Origin: a virus
Reading direction: 5' to 3' (one strand)
Length of the DNA: 27,647 bases
IMG/VR virus record: IMGVR_UViG_3300042301_004023
Location: 1-27,647 of that record
Positions 6,841 to 14,567 of this stretch are shown here, piece after piece. The number at the start of each line of letters is the position of its first letter. The stretch's first letter is position 1. The notes beneath the pieces were generated by a model, which saw only the letters and a list, made by a program, of their open reading frames with translations, had not been told where the DNA came from and searched no databases. A program made the position numbers and the translations under genes.

Positions 6841-6918
6841 GTCTATAGGAGTTAGGGTTCCGTGATAGACATTAATATTATTTATTGAGATAAAAATGAC
6901 AGAACGGGATCTAAATAT
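6841..6918. repeat. Leader and start codons of the DUF4815 gene (direct repeat, copy 2, functional)
   Basis: Partner of the repeat at 5819-5898, offset by 1020 bp in the conserved part. GTCTAT (6841-6846) can pair with ATAGAC (6865-6870) across an 18-base loop. Both arms of this pair differ from copy 1, but pairing is kept. Confidence 0.85.
6879..6886 (-). promoter_or_regulatory. Late promoter box AATAAATA for the HNH gene
   Basis: The minus strand reads AATAAATA about 73 bp before the HNH start codon. It lies within the plus-strand leader of the structural gene, so transcription in both directions would start in this short region. Confidence 0.4.
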
Positions 6919-9900
6919 CGCACCATATTTTGATGATTTTAACGAGGATAAGCAATTCTATAAAATCCTCTTTAATCCTGGGAGACCTGTCCAAGCAAGG
7001 GAATTAACACAATTACAGAGTAACATACTCAATCAAAACAAACGCATGTTAGAACACTTCTTTGAAGAAGGTTCTATGATACTTCCTGGACAAATAGGTT
7101 ACGATTCTTTATACTCATATGTTAAAATCCAACCACAATATCTAACAGTCGATGTTAATGGTTCCCAATTTGTGGGAAAGGTATTAACAGGGCAAACTTC
7201 TGGAGTTTCGGCTTTAGTCCTACAATATACAAATATTGAGAATAGCGATCCTAAAACTTTTTATGTAAAGTATATTTCTTCTGGGAGTAGCGGAGTTAAT
7301 AAAGTATTTGCTAACGATGAAGTTTTACAAAGCAATCATTCAACTCCTCTATTCTGTAAGAGTGCAACAACTTCGGCGACTGGTAATGCTTCTGCCGCAA
7401 CTATTCAAGAAGGACATTACTTCGTTAATGGTTATGTAGCGAAAGTTCTTAGACAAACAATAGTTCTTGATAAGTATTCTAATTCCCCTTCTTATAAAGT
7501 AGGATTAACAATTCAAGAAAGTATTGTAGAATCTGGTGATGACAATAGTCTACTTGATAACGCTATCGGTTCACCTAATATTTCTGCTCCTGGAGCAGAT
7601 CGTTATAAGATAGAATTAATACTTTCTAAAAAAGCATTAAACGCAACCAGTGAAGAAACCTTCATTGAATTGATGCGATTAGATGCAGGGGAAATTAAAA
7701 GAAAAGTTGTATCACCTGATTATGCGTATCTTGAAGATACTCTAGCACAACGAACATTTGAAGAAAGTGGGAATTATACCGTTAAAGATTTCGGGTTAGA
7801 TATTAGAGAACACCTTAAAGAAAATAATAATGGTGGTAAATATACTTCTGGACAAGGTGGGGTTGAAACGAAAATAGCTATAGGGATAGAACCAGGAGTT
7901 GCCTATGTGAATGGGTATCGCATAGAAAGTGTTGCCACAAATTATATTGATTTAGATAAGTCTAGAACTACAGCACAAGAAAATAACGGGAGTCTATATG
8001 CTGATATTGGTCAATATGTTATTGTAAATAATATCCATAGTTTTCCAAATTTTGTAAATTATGCTCCTATTGATTTACGAAATGCAGTAACTGTAACACG
8101 AGGAACTGCGGCAGGGACAAAAATAGGAACTGCAAGAGTAAGAGGAGTAGAATTAAATAGTGGTGTTGCAGGTTCGGGAACAGAAACCTATAAGATATAT
8201 CTTTTTGATATAAAAATGAATTCTACTAAGTTATTTTCTGAAGTTCGTCAATTATATCTAGCAGGTGCAAACTCATTTACTTCTGATATTGTTTTAAATG
8301 ATGCTTCCCTTGCTGAAATAGTAGAACCTTCTAAAAATGTTTCTATATTTAGATTTCCAATTTCACCAGTTCAAAGAGTTCGAGCACTAGATCTTTCTGT
8401 AGATACTCTATATGACGTTAAACGCACATTTACAGGGACTACGACTTCTAGAAGCATTACATTTAATGCTGGGGCAAATGAAATTTTTGGAAACTTTAAT
8501 ACTTCAGATTGGGTGCTTACAATAACTTCTGGTGCTAATGTTGATAATCTAGTAAATTTATCTGGAAGAATAACATTCGGTGGTTCGCCAGTTGGGAAAG
8601 AAGTTACTATAAATCTTGTGTCTGCGATGCCTGCAGACGCTTCTGTAAGGTTAGTTGCTAATATAACTAAACAAATTGCAGGGGAAAAATCTAAAACTCT
8701 ACAATCAGATACTCGACAAGTTACTACTCCAACATCTACAATGTTACTTAATCGTGCTGACGTTTATAGAATAGTGGGAATATATGATTCTGGGAATTCT
8801 GGAGTAAATGCGGTCAATACAGATTTAAATATTACTAGCAGATATTCTTTAGATACTGGTCAACGTGATAATTTTTACGATATAGGAAGTGTGACTTTAA
8901 AAACTGGGGAATCTGCTCCAGTTGGGAGAGTTCTTATAGAATTTGAATATTTTTCGCATGGTGCAGGTGATTATTTTTCGGTTGATTCCTACACTGGTCA
9001 AATTGCATATAAAGATATCCCTAGTTATATTGCTAGTAATGGTTCTGTATATCAATTAAGGGATTGTTTAGATTATAGACCAAGAATTGATAATACTGGA
9101 GCAAACTTTACAGGGACTGGTTCTTCACTTACAGAACAAGTTCGCCCTAGGAGTAATATTTTTGCAGATTATTCATATTATCTTAACAGAATTGATAAGT
9201 TGATTGTTGATAATGCAGGAAACTTTTCTATTATTAAGGGAGTTCCTGGAATATCTCCAAAACCTCCATTGGACATTGCGAATGGGATGACTCTATATCA
9301 ATTATCTATTCGTGCATATACATTTACCCCTAAAGATATAATTGCAGAATTGATTGATAATCGTAGATATACAATGCGAGATATAGGAAAACTTGAAAAG
9401 CGTATTGATAATTTAGAATACTATACATCACTATCCCTTCTAGAATCTCAAACTTCTACTTTGCAAATTATAGACCCAGTTACAGGGCTAGAAAGGTTTA
9501 AAAATGGATTTGTAGTAGATTCCTTTAGAGACCATGGAGTTGGTGATGTTACTAATGTTGATTATAGATGTTCTATAGATAGGTCTAATGGTGAATTACG
9601 TCCGCCATTCAATGAGAAAAACTTTAAATTAGAGTTTTCTGCAGCAGATTCTAGTAACTATACAAAAACTGGTGATTTAATTACTCTCCCATTTACGGAA
9701 TCTGTTTTCATAAAACAACCTCATGCTTCTAGAGCAGAAAATGTTAATCCATACGCTATCTTCACTTTTAGAGGAACTATTCGACTTACTCCAGAATCTG
9801 ATGACTGGAAAGATACAGAAACACAACCGACTCTAAATGTGAACCTCCCAGACAATGTTGATGTGATAGCACAGATTGCACAACGTGCTGGATTTACAGG

Positions 9901-12079
9901 AACACAGTGGAATTCTTGGCAAGACCAGTGGGCTGGAGCAAATCAAGTAACAAATCAGTCCGTATCTACGACAAGAGTTACTGGAAATAATGTCAATGAA
10001 TTTGGACAATCATGGCCGATAAGATTTGATACTACTACACGAACAACTTTCGCACAAGAAGTAGGACAACAAAGGAGCGGAGTAACAACTTCAATCGTTC
10101 CTAGAACTGTCCAAACTTCGTTAGGAAACAGAGTAGTTTCTGTTGACCTAGTCCCTTTCATGAGAAGTATTGAAATTGGATTTTCTGCTAAACGATTAAA
10201 ACCTCTTACGAGAATCTATGCTTTCTTTGATGGCGAACCAGTTTCTGCATATTGCAAACCAACTGGTGGAAACTATGGTGATGCAATGATAACAGATGCT
10301 AATGGAGCATTTTCTGGTGTCTATAAAATTCCTAACAATAATACTATTAGGTTTAGAACAGGCGAAAGAACTTTTAGATTAACAGATTCTTCTTCAAACA
10401 TTGATGATAATACTACAGAAGCAGAAGTTAATTTTGTTGCTAGAGGATTAATTCAAACACAACAAGAAACTATCTTGTCAACAAGAATTGCACAAGTTGA
10501 TAGAAATCAAGTTTCTGATAGCAGAACAATTACTAGAATTTCTCAAACAACAGCAGTTCAAGAAGGACAATACTTTGACCCACTCGCACAAACTTTCTTG
10601 AATGAAGAAAATGGTGGGTGTTTCATAACTAAGATAGACTTATTCTTCAAATCAAAGGATGCAAATATTCCAGTTACAGTTCAACTTAGAGCAGTTGTTA
10701 ATGGATATCCTGGACCATTCATTTTTCCTTTCGGAGAAGTTACATATAATCCAAGTCAAGTGAATATTTCTGCTAATGGGAGTGTCGCAACAACATTCAC
10801 ATTCCCTTCTCCAGTTTTCTTGATTCCTAATGTAGAATATTGTTTTGTTGTCCTTTCAGATTCTATAGGATATGAGTTATGGACTGCAAGAATCGGGGAT
10901 AAAGAATTAGTAACACAAAATCTAATTTCAGAACAACCTTATATGGGTGTATTGTTTAAATCTCAAAATAGTTCTACTTGGACAGCCGATCAACTTTCAG
11001 ATATTAAATTTAACCTTTATAAAGCACAATTTAACACTGGAGTTTCTTCATTAATAACTTTCAAAAATCAAGTTTTAGATACAGTCACTCTCGTAAATAA
11101 CCCTTTCTATACGACAAGCGCAAGCAATCAAGTTGTTGTTTTTCATAGAAATCATGGATTTACAAATAATTCTAAAGTTACAATTTCCAATGTTGCTTCT
11201 GGGACATATAATGGAATTGCTCATACAGCATTTATAGGAACATTTACTGTCGCAAGTGTAGATTTGGATAGATATACAATAACAGTGGGATCAAATGCAA
11301 ATGCAACTGGAAACACTGGAGGAGCAAACATTATTGCAACTTCAAATATTTCTATGGATATTGCACACCCACAAGTTCAGGAATCTATCATAACAGGAAG
11401 TCAAACAGCATGGGCTTTGAAGACAACTTCTTCAAAACATCCTCATGGGTCACAAACTCCGTATGTTAAAGATTCTTCATTCCAACTTTGTCAAATTAAT
11501 GATAACAATATCTTTAATAATCCTAGACTAGTCGCTTCTCAAGGTAACGAAACGAATTTACTAGCAGGTGCTAAATCCTTTGAATTGCAGGGAGTTCTTG
11601 CAACCGGAAATGCAAATGTATCACCAGTTGTAGATACACAGCGAGTTTCTGTAATTGCAATCAATAATTTGATAGATGCTCCTGAAAGTGGGAATGTTTT
11701 CCAATTTGTTGCAGAAACTTCTGGGCAGAATGGGAGTGCAAAGGCAAAGTATATTACAAAAAGGATTACTCTAAACACACCCGCAATCGGAGTTAAGATT
11801 TTTGCGGCAGTTTCGAGATATAATGATAGTTTTGTAGATTTATATTTTAGAAAAAGAACTAGTGATGATACTACAAAATTTGAAGATATTCCATGGGTGA
11901 AATATGATCCAGTTTCTAATGTTCCTTCAAATAGTGAGAGTAGATATCTTGAATATAATTATCTTATAGATAATCAAGAATCATTTAACACTTTTCAAGT
12001 GAAGTTAGTATTTAGAGGCACGGATTCTACAAAAATAGTTAAACTTACAGATTTGAGAATTATTGCTCTTGGGACTTAG
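6896..12079 (+). CDS. Large virion structural protein, DUF4815 family
   Basis: A 1727-residue protein, the largest in the window. The N-terminus (DLNIAPYFDDFNED, then NPGRPVQARELTQLQSNIL and EEGSMILPGQIGYDS) matches the conserved opening of the DUF4815 phage structural proteins known from cyanophage-like T4 relatives, where they are virion proteins thought to belong to the baseplate or tail-fibre apparatus. The middle is long beta-rich, Ser/Thr/Asn-rich sequence. A stretch near residues 1000-1100 is rich in Thr, Gln and Val. The C-terminus (TPAIGVKIFAAVSRYNDS...) is also conserved in this family as I remember it. There is no signal peptide or membrane segment. Start ATG 6896 fits the family N-terminus. 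An exact late box lies 95 bp upstream. The stop codon overlaps the convergent gene at 12076. Confidence 0.8.
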   Translation: MTERDLNIAPYFDDFNEDKQFYKILFNPGRPVQARELTQLQSNILNQNKRMLEHFFEEGSMILPGQIGYDSLYSYVKIQPQYLTVDVNGSQFVGKVLTGQTSGVSALVLQYTNIENSDPKTFYVKYISSGSSGVNKVFANDEVLQSNHSTPLFCKSATTSATGNASAATIQEGHYFVNGYVAKVLRQTIVLDKYSNSPSYKVGLTIQESIVESGDDNSLLDNAIGSPNISAPGADRYKIELILSKKALNATSEETFIELMRLDAGEIKRKVVSPDYAYLEDTLAQRTFEESGNYTVKDFGLDIREHLKENNNGGKYTSGQGGVETKIAIGIEPGVAYVNGYRIESVATNYIDLDKSRTTAQENNGSLYADIGQYVIVNNIHSFPNFVNYAPIDLRNAVTVTRGTAAGTKIGTARVRGVELNSGVAGSGTETYKIYLFDIKMNSTKLFSEVRQLYLAGANSFTSDIVLNDASLAEIVEPSKNVSIFRFPISPVQRVRALDLSVDTLYDVKRTFTGTTTSRSITFNAGANEIFGNFNTSDWVLTITSGANVDNLVNLSGRITFGGSPVGKEVTINLVSAMPADASVRLVANITKQIAGEKSKTLQSDTRQVTTPTSTMLLNRADVYRIVGIYDSGNSGVNAVNTDLNITSRYSLDTGQRDNFYDIGSVTLKTGESAPVGRVLIEFEYFSHGAGDYFSVDSYTGQIAYKDIPSYIASNGSVYQLRDCLDYRPRIDNTGANFTGTGSSLTEQVRPRSNIFADYSYYLNRIDKLIVDNAGNFSIIKGVPGISPKPPLDIANGMTLYQLSIRAYTFTPKDIIAELIDNRRYTMRDIGKLEKRIDNLEYYTSLSLLESQTSTLQIIDPVTGLERFKNGFVVDSFRDHGVGDVTNVDYRCSIDRSNGELRPPFNEKNFKLEFSAADSSNYTKTGDLITLPFTESVFIKQPHASRAENVNPYAIFTFRGTIRLTPESDDWKDTETQPTLNVNLPDNVDVIAQIAQRAGFTGTQWNSWQDQWAGANQVTNQSVSTTRVTGNNVNEFGQSWPIRFDTTTRTTFAQEVGQQRSGVTTSIVPRTVQTSLGNRVVSVDLVPFMRSIEIGFSAKRLKPLTRIYAFFDGEPVSAYCKPTGGNYGDAMITDANGAFSGVYKIPNNNTIRFRTGERTFRLTDSSSNIDDNTTEAEVNFVARGLIQTQQETILSTRIAQVDRNQVSDSRTITRISQTTAVQEGQYFDPLAQTFLNEENGGCFITKIDLFFKSKDANIPVTVQLRAVVNGYPGPFIFPFGEVTYNPSQVNISANGSVATTFTFPSPVFLIPNVEYCFVVLSDSIGYELWTARIGDKELVTQNLISEQPYMGVLFKSQNSSTWTADQLSDIKFNLYKAQFNTGVSSLITFKNQVLDTVTLVNNPFYTTSASNQVVVFHRNHGFTNNSKVTISNVASGTYNGIAHTAFIGTFTVASVDLDRYTITVGSNANATGNTGGANIIATSNISMDIAHPQVQESIITGSQTAWALKTTSSKHPHGSQTPYVKDSSFQLCQINDNNIFNNPRLVASQGNETNLLAGAKSFELQGVLATGNANVSPVVDTQRVSVIAINNLIDAPESGNVFQFVAETSGQNGSAKAKYITKRITLNTPAIGVKIFAAVSRYNDSFVDLYFRKRTSDDTTKFEDIPWVKYDPVSNVPSNSESRYLEYNYLIDNQESFNTFQVKLVFRGTDSTKIVKLTDLRIIALGT

Positions 12080-12303
12080 GAACTACTTTCGATAATTCCT
12101 TTTTCCCAGTCATTTTTAAACCATTCAAAAAATCTTTGACAAAACTCTTTATCGTTTCCTAATTCATTATCACCAGTTTCTTCACGATAGAGAGAAACCA
12201 TACTTTCTAAATCATTCCTTACAACATAATCAAAGTAAGAAAGCATGGCTTGTTCATGCACTCCATCGCGATATCCAGATGGTATAATATTTAATATTTT
12301 CAT
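12076..12303 (-). CDS. Hypothetical protein, 75 aa
   Basis: I choose ATG 12303 (MKILNIIPSGYRDGVHEQ...), because AGGAG lies seven bases before it, whereas it would be only one base from the ATG at 12309 and inside the longer frame that reaches 12348. The product is acidic with aromatic helical segments (FDYVVRNDLES, FCQRFFEWFKNDWEKG) and no membrane segment. It is the last gene of a three-gene minus-strand unit driven by the early module at 12898-12926. The TAG stop of the preceding gene is part of its ribosome site, suggesting coupling. No family is recognised; small early proteins of this kind often act on the host. Confidence 0.6.
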   Translation of the reverse strand: MKILNIIPSGYRDGVHEQAMLSYFDYVVRNDLESMVSLYREETGDNELGNDKEFCQRFFEWFKNDWEKGIIESSS

Positions 12304-12313
12304 TACCATACTC

Positions 12314-12466
12314 CTAATTCTTGAGAATTCTCTTTTGCTCGTTTTCAATAACTTTTATTTTTGATTCTAAATCTAAAGATTTGAATAAATTGATTAAATC
12401 TTGTTTTATAGAATCCTGATTTTCGTATCTTTTAGATACTGTATATGGTTTATTTAATTCTTTCAT
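12314..12466 (-). CDS. Hypothetical microprotein, 50 aa
   Basis: ATG at 12464-12466 is preceded by AGGAG with five bases of spacing; TAG lies at 12314-12316. The product starts MKELNKPYTVSKRYENQD, continues with a helix-forming IKQDLINLFKSLDLESKIKV and ends in a lysine/arginine tail. It is likely one amphipathic helix. It sits 11 bases after the gene at 12478 and its stop merges with the next gene's ribosome site (TTAGGAG), so all three genes form one compact unit. No family is recognised. Confidence 0.6.
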   Translation of the reverse strand: MKELNKPYTVSKRYENQDSIKQDLINLFKSLDLESKIKVIENEQKRILKN

Positions 12467-12477
12467 AAAAACTCCTA

Positions 12478-12834
12478 TTAAGCTGCTATTAAGTATGGTT
12501 TAGAATAATCTCCGATATTAATTTGAGTGTAAAATTTAACATTAAAATAATCAGTTTGCCTATCTGATTTATCCCAGTTTCCTACATTCATAGCTGCATT
12601 TAATTCAAGTAGAAATTCTTGTGCAATACCTTCATAATTGGTTTCAATCCAATAGTGATTAACTTGTGTATAACCTCTATCACCAACATTAAAATCAATA
12701 GAACCAGATTTGATATTAACTTCTAATGTAGAATAATTACGAACTGAAATAGTTCCTTTCATATTATACTTTTTAAGAACAGCTTTGATTGCTGGAGCAA
12801 GTTGTTTTTTATTTTCTTGAGACATATAAGCCAT
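12478..12834 (-). CDS. Conserved phage protein of unknown function
   Basis: A 118-residue protein (MAYMSQENKKQLAPAIKAVL...) with AAGGAAT before its ATG. I recognise the pattern MSQE-x-K-x-x-LAPAIKAVLKKY-x-MKGT followed by a beta-rich segment and HYWIETNYEG as a protein found in many unrelated phages and plasmids, with no known function. The N-terminal helix plus alternating strands suggests a small alpha/beta domain. It is the first gene after the early promoter module at 12898-12926, so it should be made immediately after infection. Confidence 0.7.
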   Translation of the reverse strand: MAYMSQENKKQLAPAIKAVLKKYNMKGTISVRNYSTLEVNIKSGSIDFNVGDRGYTQVNHYWIETNYEGIAQEFLLELNAAMNVGNWDKSDRQTDYFNVKFYTQINIGDYSKPYLIAA

Positions 12835-12897
12835 GATATAATTCCTTATGTGAAAGTTTTAATTTTTAAGGTGATTTAATAACCGCCTCATAAAACT

Positions 12898-12926
12898 AAT
12901 ATAACACTTTTAAACTTACTTGTAAA
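12898..12926 (-). promoter_or_regulatory. Early promoter module P1 (TTTACA, 17 bp, extended TATATT)
   Basis: Minus strand: TTTACA (12926-12921), 17-bp spacer, TATATT (12903-12898) preceded by TG one base upstream. The conserved leader AGTTTTATGAGGCGG follows at once, then a dyad with one mismatch, then AAGGAAT and the ATG at 12834. The A/T-rich sequence upstream of -35 is also conserved with modules P4 and P5. Confidence 0.85.
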
Positions 12927-13139
12927 GCACAAAATGCAATAAAATTAAAAATAATTTCGTTTCCTTAGTCATTTCTATTAAAACCATCAAAAAGTCACTT
13001 TTTAAACCTTATAAATCAATAGGTTACAGCACCGAAATTTTCTGACCCTTATAGGGGTAGCTTAGTGAATTTTTAACTTTCTAAAATGGATAAAAAGTTA
13101 CTTAGAAATGTAGGTAAATCAAGGGGTTGAGAGTATTCC

Positions 13140-13147
13140 TATAAATA
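13140..13147 (+). promoter_or_regulatory. Late promoter box TATAAATA
   Basis: Exact T4-type late box, 25 bp before the -35 of early module P6 and about 110 bp before gene 13257. It could give late transcription of the gene 33/59 unit, but no direct evidence separates it from chance in A/T-rich DNA. Confidence 0.35.
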
Positions 13148-13171
13148 ATTTAAAATATAGATATTTTTCAC

Positions 13172-13200
13172 TTTACAACTTCATAAAATAATGCTATAAT
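13172..13200 (+). promoter_or_regulatory. Early promoter module P6 (TTTACA, 17 bp, extended TATAAT)
   Basis: TTTACA (13172-13177), a 17-bp spacer and TATAAT (13195-13200) with TG one base before. The leader GATTTTATGAAGCGG is the plus-strand version of the leader in the five minus-strand modules. It drives 13257 and probably genes 33 and 59. Ribosome site AGGAG follows. Confidence 0.85.
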
Positions 13201-13256
13201 GATTTTATGAAGCGGCGATAATCATCACTTTATAAAAACAATTAGGAGTTTATATT

Positions 13257-13499
13257 ATGACTGATTTAATTTACATAGAAAAAGGATTATTTACTACATT
13301 TATCCCAGAAACTGACCAAGGTATAGAACTCTATAATCAATTAGGTGATAACACAACAATAATTACAATTCATTTGAAGAGTGTCCTTCAACAAATTAGA
13401 AAAGCTGGGTATTCTGTTAAGAAAGCTCCAAAACGCAAACCAGTAACTCAAGAAGAACTAAATGAAATATTTGCTGAATTAGAAGAATTAGGATTATAA
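13257..13499 (+). CDS. Conserved phage protein of unknown function
   Basis: An 80-residue protein. The N-terminus DLIYIEKGLFTTFIPETDQG and the middle IITIHLKSVLQQIRKAGYSV match a small family that I remember from many phages (IEKGEFTTF...FTIH...IRAAGY), always of unknown function. The acidic C-terminal helix VTQEELNEIFAELEELGL is typical of the same family. The start ATG at 13257 has AGGAG nine bases upstream. It is the first gene after module P6 and comes just before gene 33's own promoter. Confidence 0.7.
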   Translation: MTDLIYIEKGLFTTFIPETDQGIELYNQLGDNTTIITIHLKSVLQQIRKAGYSVKKAPKRKPVTQEELNEIFAELEELGL

Positions 13500-13503
13500 A
13501 CAC

Positions 13504-13532
13504 TTGTAAATTTTATTCTATTATGTTATATT
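13504..13532 (+). promoter_or_regulatory. Sigma70-type promoter with extended -10
   Basis: TTGTAA (13504-13509), a 17-bp spacer, and TATATT (13527-13532) with TG one base before it. It lies just after the stop codon of 13257 and 28 bp before gene 33, giving that gene its own early start. Confidence 0.65.
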
Positions 13533-13560
13533 ATATTCTAATCACCATTAAGGAACTATT

Positions 13561-13794
13561 ATGGATACAGAAATTAATAAAATATCACAATTTAGTTTGA
13601 GAATTGCTTCTCTAATTAGAGAAAAACAAATGTCTTGTATGGAAGCAATACTTCATATTTGTAAGGAAGAAAATGTAGAACCTGAAGATATTGTTTCTTA
13701 TATTCCTGATAGTGTTAAATCGATGATACAGTCAGAAGCAGAAAAAAATAAATTACTAAAGAAAGAAACTATAGAAAAAAATAAATTATTTTAG
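13561..13794 (+). CDS. 33: Late-transcription co-activator gp33
   Basis: A 77-residue protein. MSCMEAILHICKEEN, then DIVSYIPDSVKSMIQSEAE and a KLLKK segment, line up with the core of T4 gp33 (MSYLEA...EEN...IP...IQSEA...LL). The last residues KNKLF give a short C-terminal hydrophobic motif of the sort gp33 uses to bind the sliding clamp gp45. The T4 protein (112 residues) has a longer N-terminus. The protein links RNA polymerase carrying gp55 to the clamp, so late genes with TATAAATA boxes are transcribed from replicating DNA; such boxes occur throughout this window. As in T4, gene 59 lies downstream, here with one small gene in between. Confidence 0.85.
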   Translation: MDTEINKISQFSLRIASLIREKQMSCMEAILHICKEENVEPEDIVSYIPDSVKSMIQSEAEKNKLLKKETIEKNKLF

Positions 13795-13803
13795 GATTAT
13801 ATT

Positions 13804-13962
13804 ATGGAATTATTAATAACTATAATTTTCTCAATATGGGGATTTTACTTCGGGTGGAATGTAGATAAGATAACAAAAAACAAAATTTTACAATTTACTT
13901 TAATTATTACCTGTTGTTCTGTAATAAATCAAATCTATAGTAAAATATTGACTTTATTATGA
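13804..13962 (+). CDS. Small two-pass membrane protein, 52 aa
   Basis: ATG 13804 with AGGA upstream; TGA at 13960-13962 overlaps the ATG of gene 59 as ATGA. The product has two hydrophobic segments (LLITIIFSIWGFYFGW, residues 3-18, and FTLIITCCSVINQIY, about 31-45) joined by a short charged loop DKITKNK. That is a hairpin topology. It sits between genes 33 and 59, which are adjacent in T4, and is coupled to gene 59. No family is recognised. Two short helices recall class II holins, but the early operon context argues against that. Confidence 0.6.
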   Translation: MELLITIIFSIWGFYFGWNVDKITKNKILQFTLIITCCSVINQIYSKILTLL

Positions 13963-14537
13963 AAAATGACTGGTATCCTATAGATCTATATGAAGCATAT
14001 ATTTCTATAAAATTACATTTTTCAAAACCTAATTTTAACTATCATCAATATATGGGGAAATCGAATATCTCAAAGAAATCCTTTGAACGAAGGAAAGACT
14101 TTGAGTTCTTTTTGATGCTCTATAAAAAACTTGATAGTAAGGAAATTACAGAAAATTTTCTTGTGTGTAACTATGTCTATAGTAATTATAATATTATAGA
14201 ACTTGCTAGTCCTGATGCAATGGAACTCTATAATAGATGGAATTCTAAAATGCAGGGTTTCATGTCATATCACTTTAAGAACGATATATTACATTTAAGA
14301 AATATTGATGTTAATTATTTAGAAATACCAGAAAAATGTTATCCGATAATCCTTTCAGAAATATTTAAAAAGAACGTAAATCTAGAAACTCTTATCGTTT
14401 TAGAAAAATATAATAAAGTCAACACTCAAGAATATAAAGAAAAATATGATGATATTATCTTTAACAAGTTCTATGCAAAATATAAACCTTACTATGATTT
14501 TTTCAAAAATAATGCTTTACTATCAATCCAGAAATAG
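13959..14537 (+). CDS. 59: DNA helicase loader gp59
   Basis: A 192-residue protein (217 in T4). The N-terminal YPIDLYEAYISIKLHFSKPN followed by KSFERRKDFEFFLMLYKKLD parallels T4 gp59 (VYKLYLMIKQHMNGKY ... YQKRRDKYFFQKLSEKY), and ITENFLVCNYVYSN...SPDAMELYNRW matches its LIFISNLVAN...DADALVFYREY. The all-helical, lysine-rich make-up fits. In T4 this protein binds fork DNA and gp32 and loads the gp41 helicase. Translation is coupled to the preceding membrane protein by ATGA. The gene ends at the start of a hairpin terminator. In T4 gene 32 follows directly; here it lies about 11.8 kb away. Confidence 0.82.
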   Translation: MKNDWYPIDLYEAYISIKLHFSKPNFNYHQYMGKSNISKKSFERRKDFEFFLMLYKKLDSKEITENFLVCNYVYSNYNIIELASPDAMELYNRWNSKMQGFMSYHFKNDILHLRNIDVNYLEIPEKCYPIILSEIFKKNVNLETLIVLEKYNKVNTQEYKEKYDDIIFNKFYAKYKPYYDFFKNNALLSIQK

Positions 14538-14561
14538 GGAGTGACTTCAAAAATCACTCCC
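14537..14561. terminator. Hairpin terminator after gene 59
   Basis: Perfect 8-bp stem GGGAGTGA/TCACTCCC around a 9-base loop CTTCAAAAA, followed on the plus strand by CAATTTTTATTTT. It starts at the last base of the gene 59 stop codon. The convergent gene at 14568-14918 ends just beyond, so it may serve both strands. It is the exact reverse complement of the hairpin at 27251-27275. Confidence 0.85.
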
Positions 14562-14567
14562 CAATTT

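Larger units (their letters stand above)
12845..13256. other. 412-bp divergent intergenic region
   Basis: Holds two outward-facing early promoter modules (minus at 12898-12926, plus at 13172-13200) and one plus-strand TATAAATA (13140-13147). Between them are a 15-bp palindrome of AAAAAGT and ACTTTTT arms (12989-13003), a weak AACCT/AGGTT pair near 13004-13026, and a CCCT/AGGG dyad (13046-13056). I see no open frame with a ribosome site. The dyads could be operator, terminator or replication-related sites; nothing decides among these. Confidence 0.5.

Noticed and set aside
12304-12348. N-terminal extension of the 12076 gene to 12348
   Set aside because: It would overlap the 50-codon gene, and the ribosome site AGGAG fits only the ATG at 12303.
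13046-13056. CCCT/AGGG dyad as a rho-independent terminator
   Set aside because: The stem is only four base pairs and no U run follows; kept only as part of the intergenic description.
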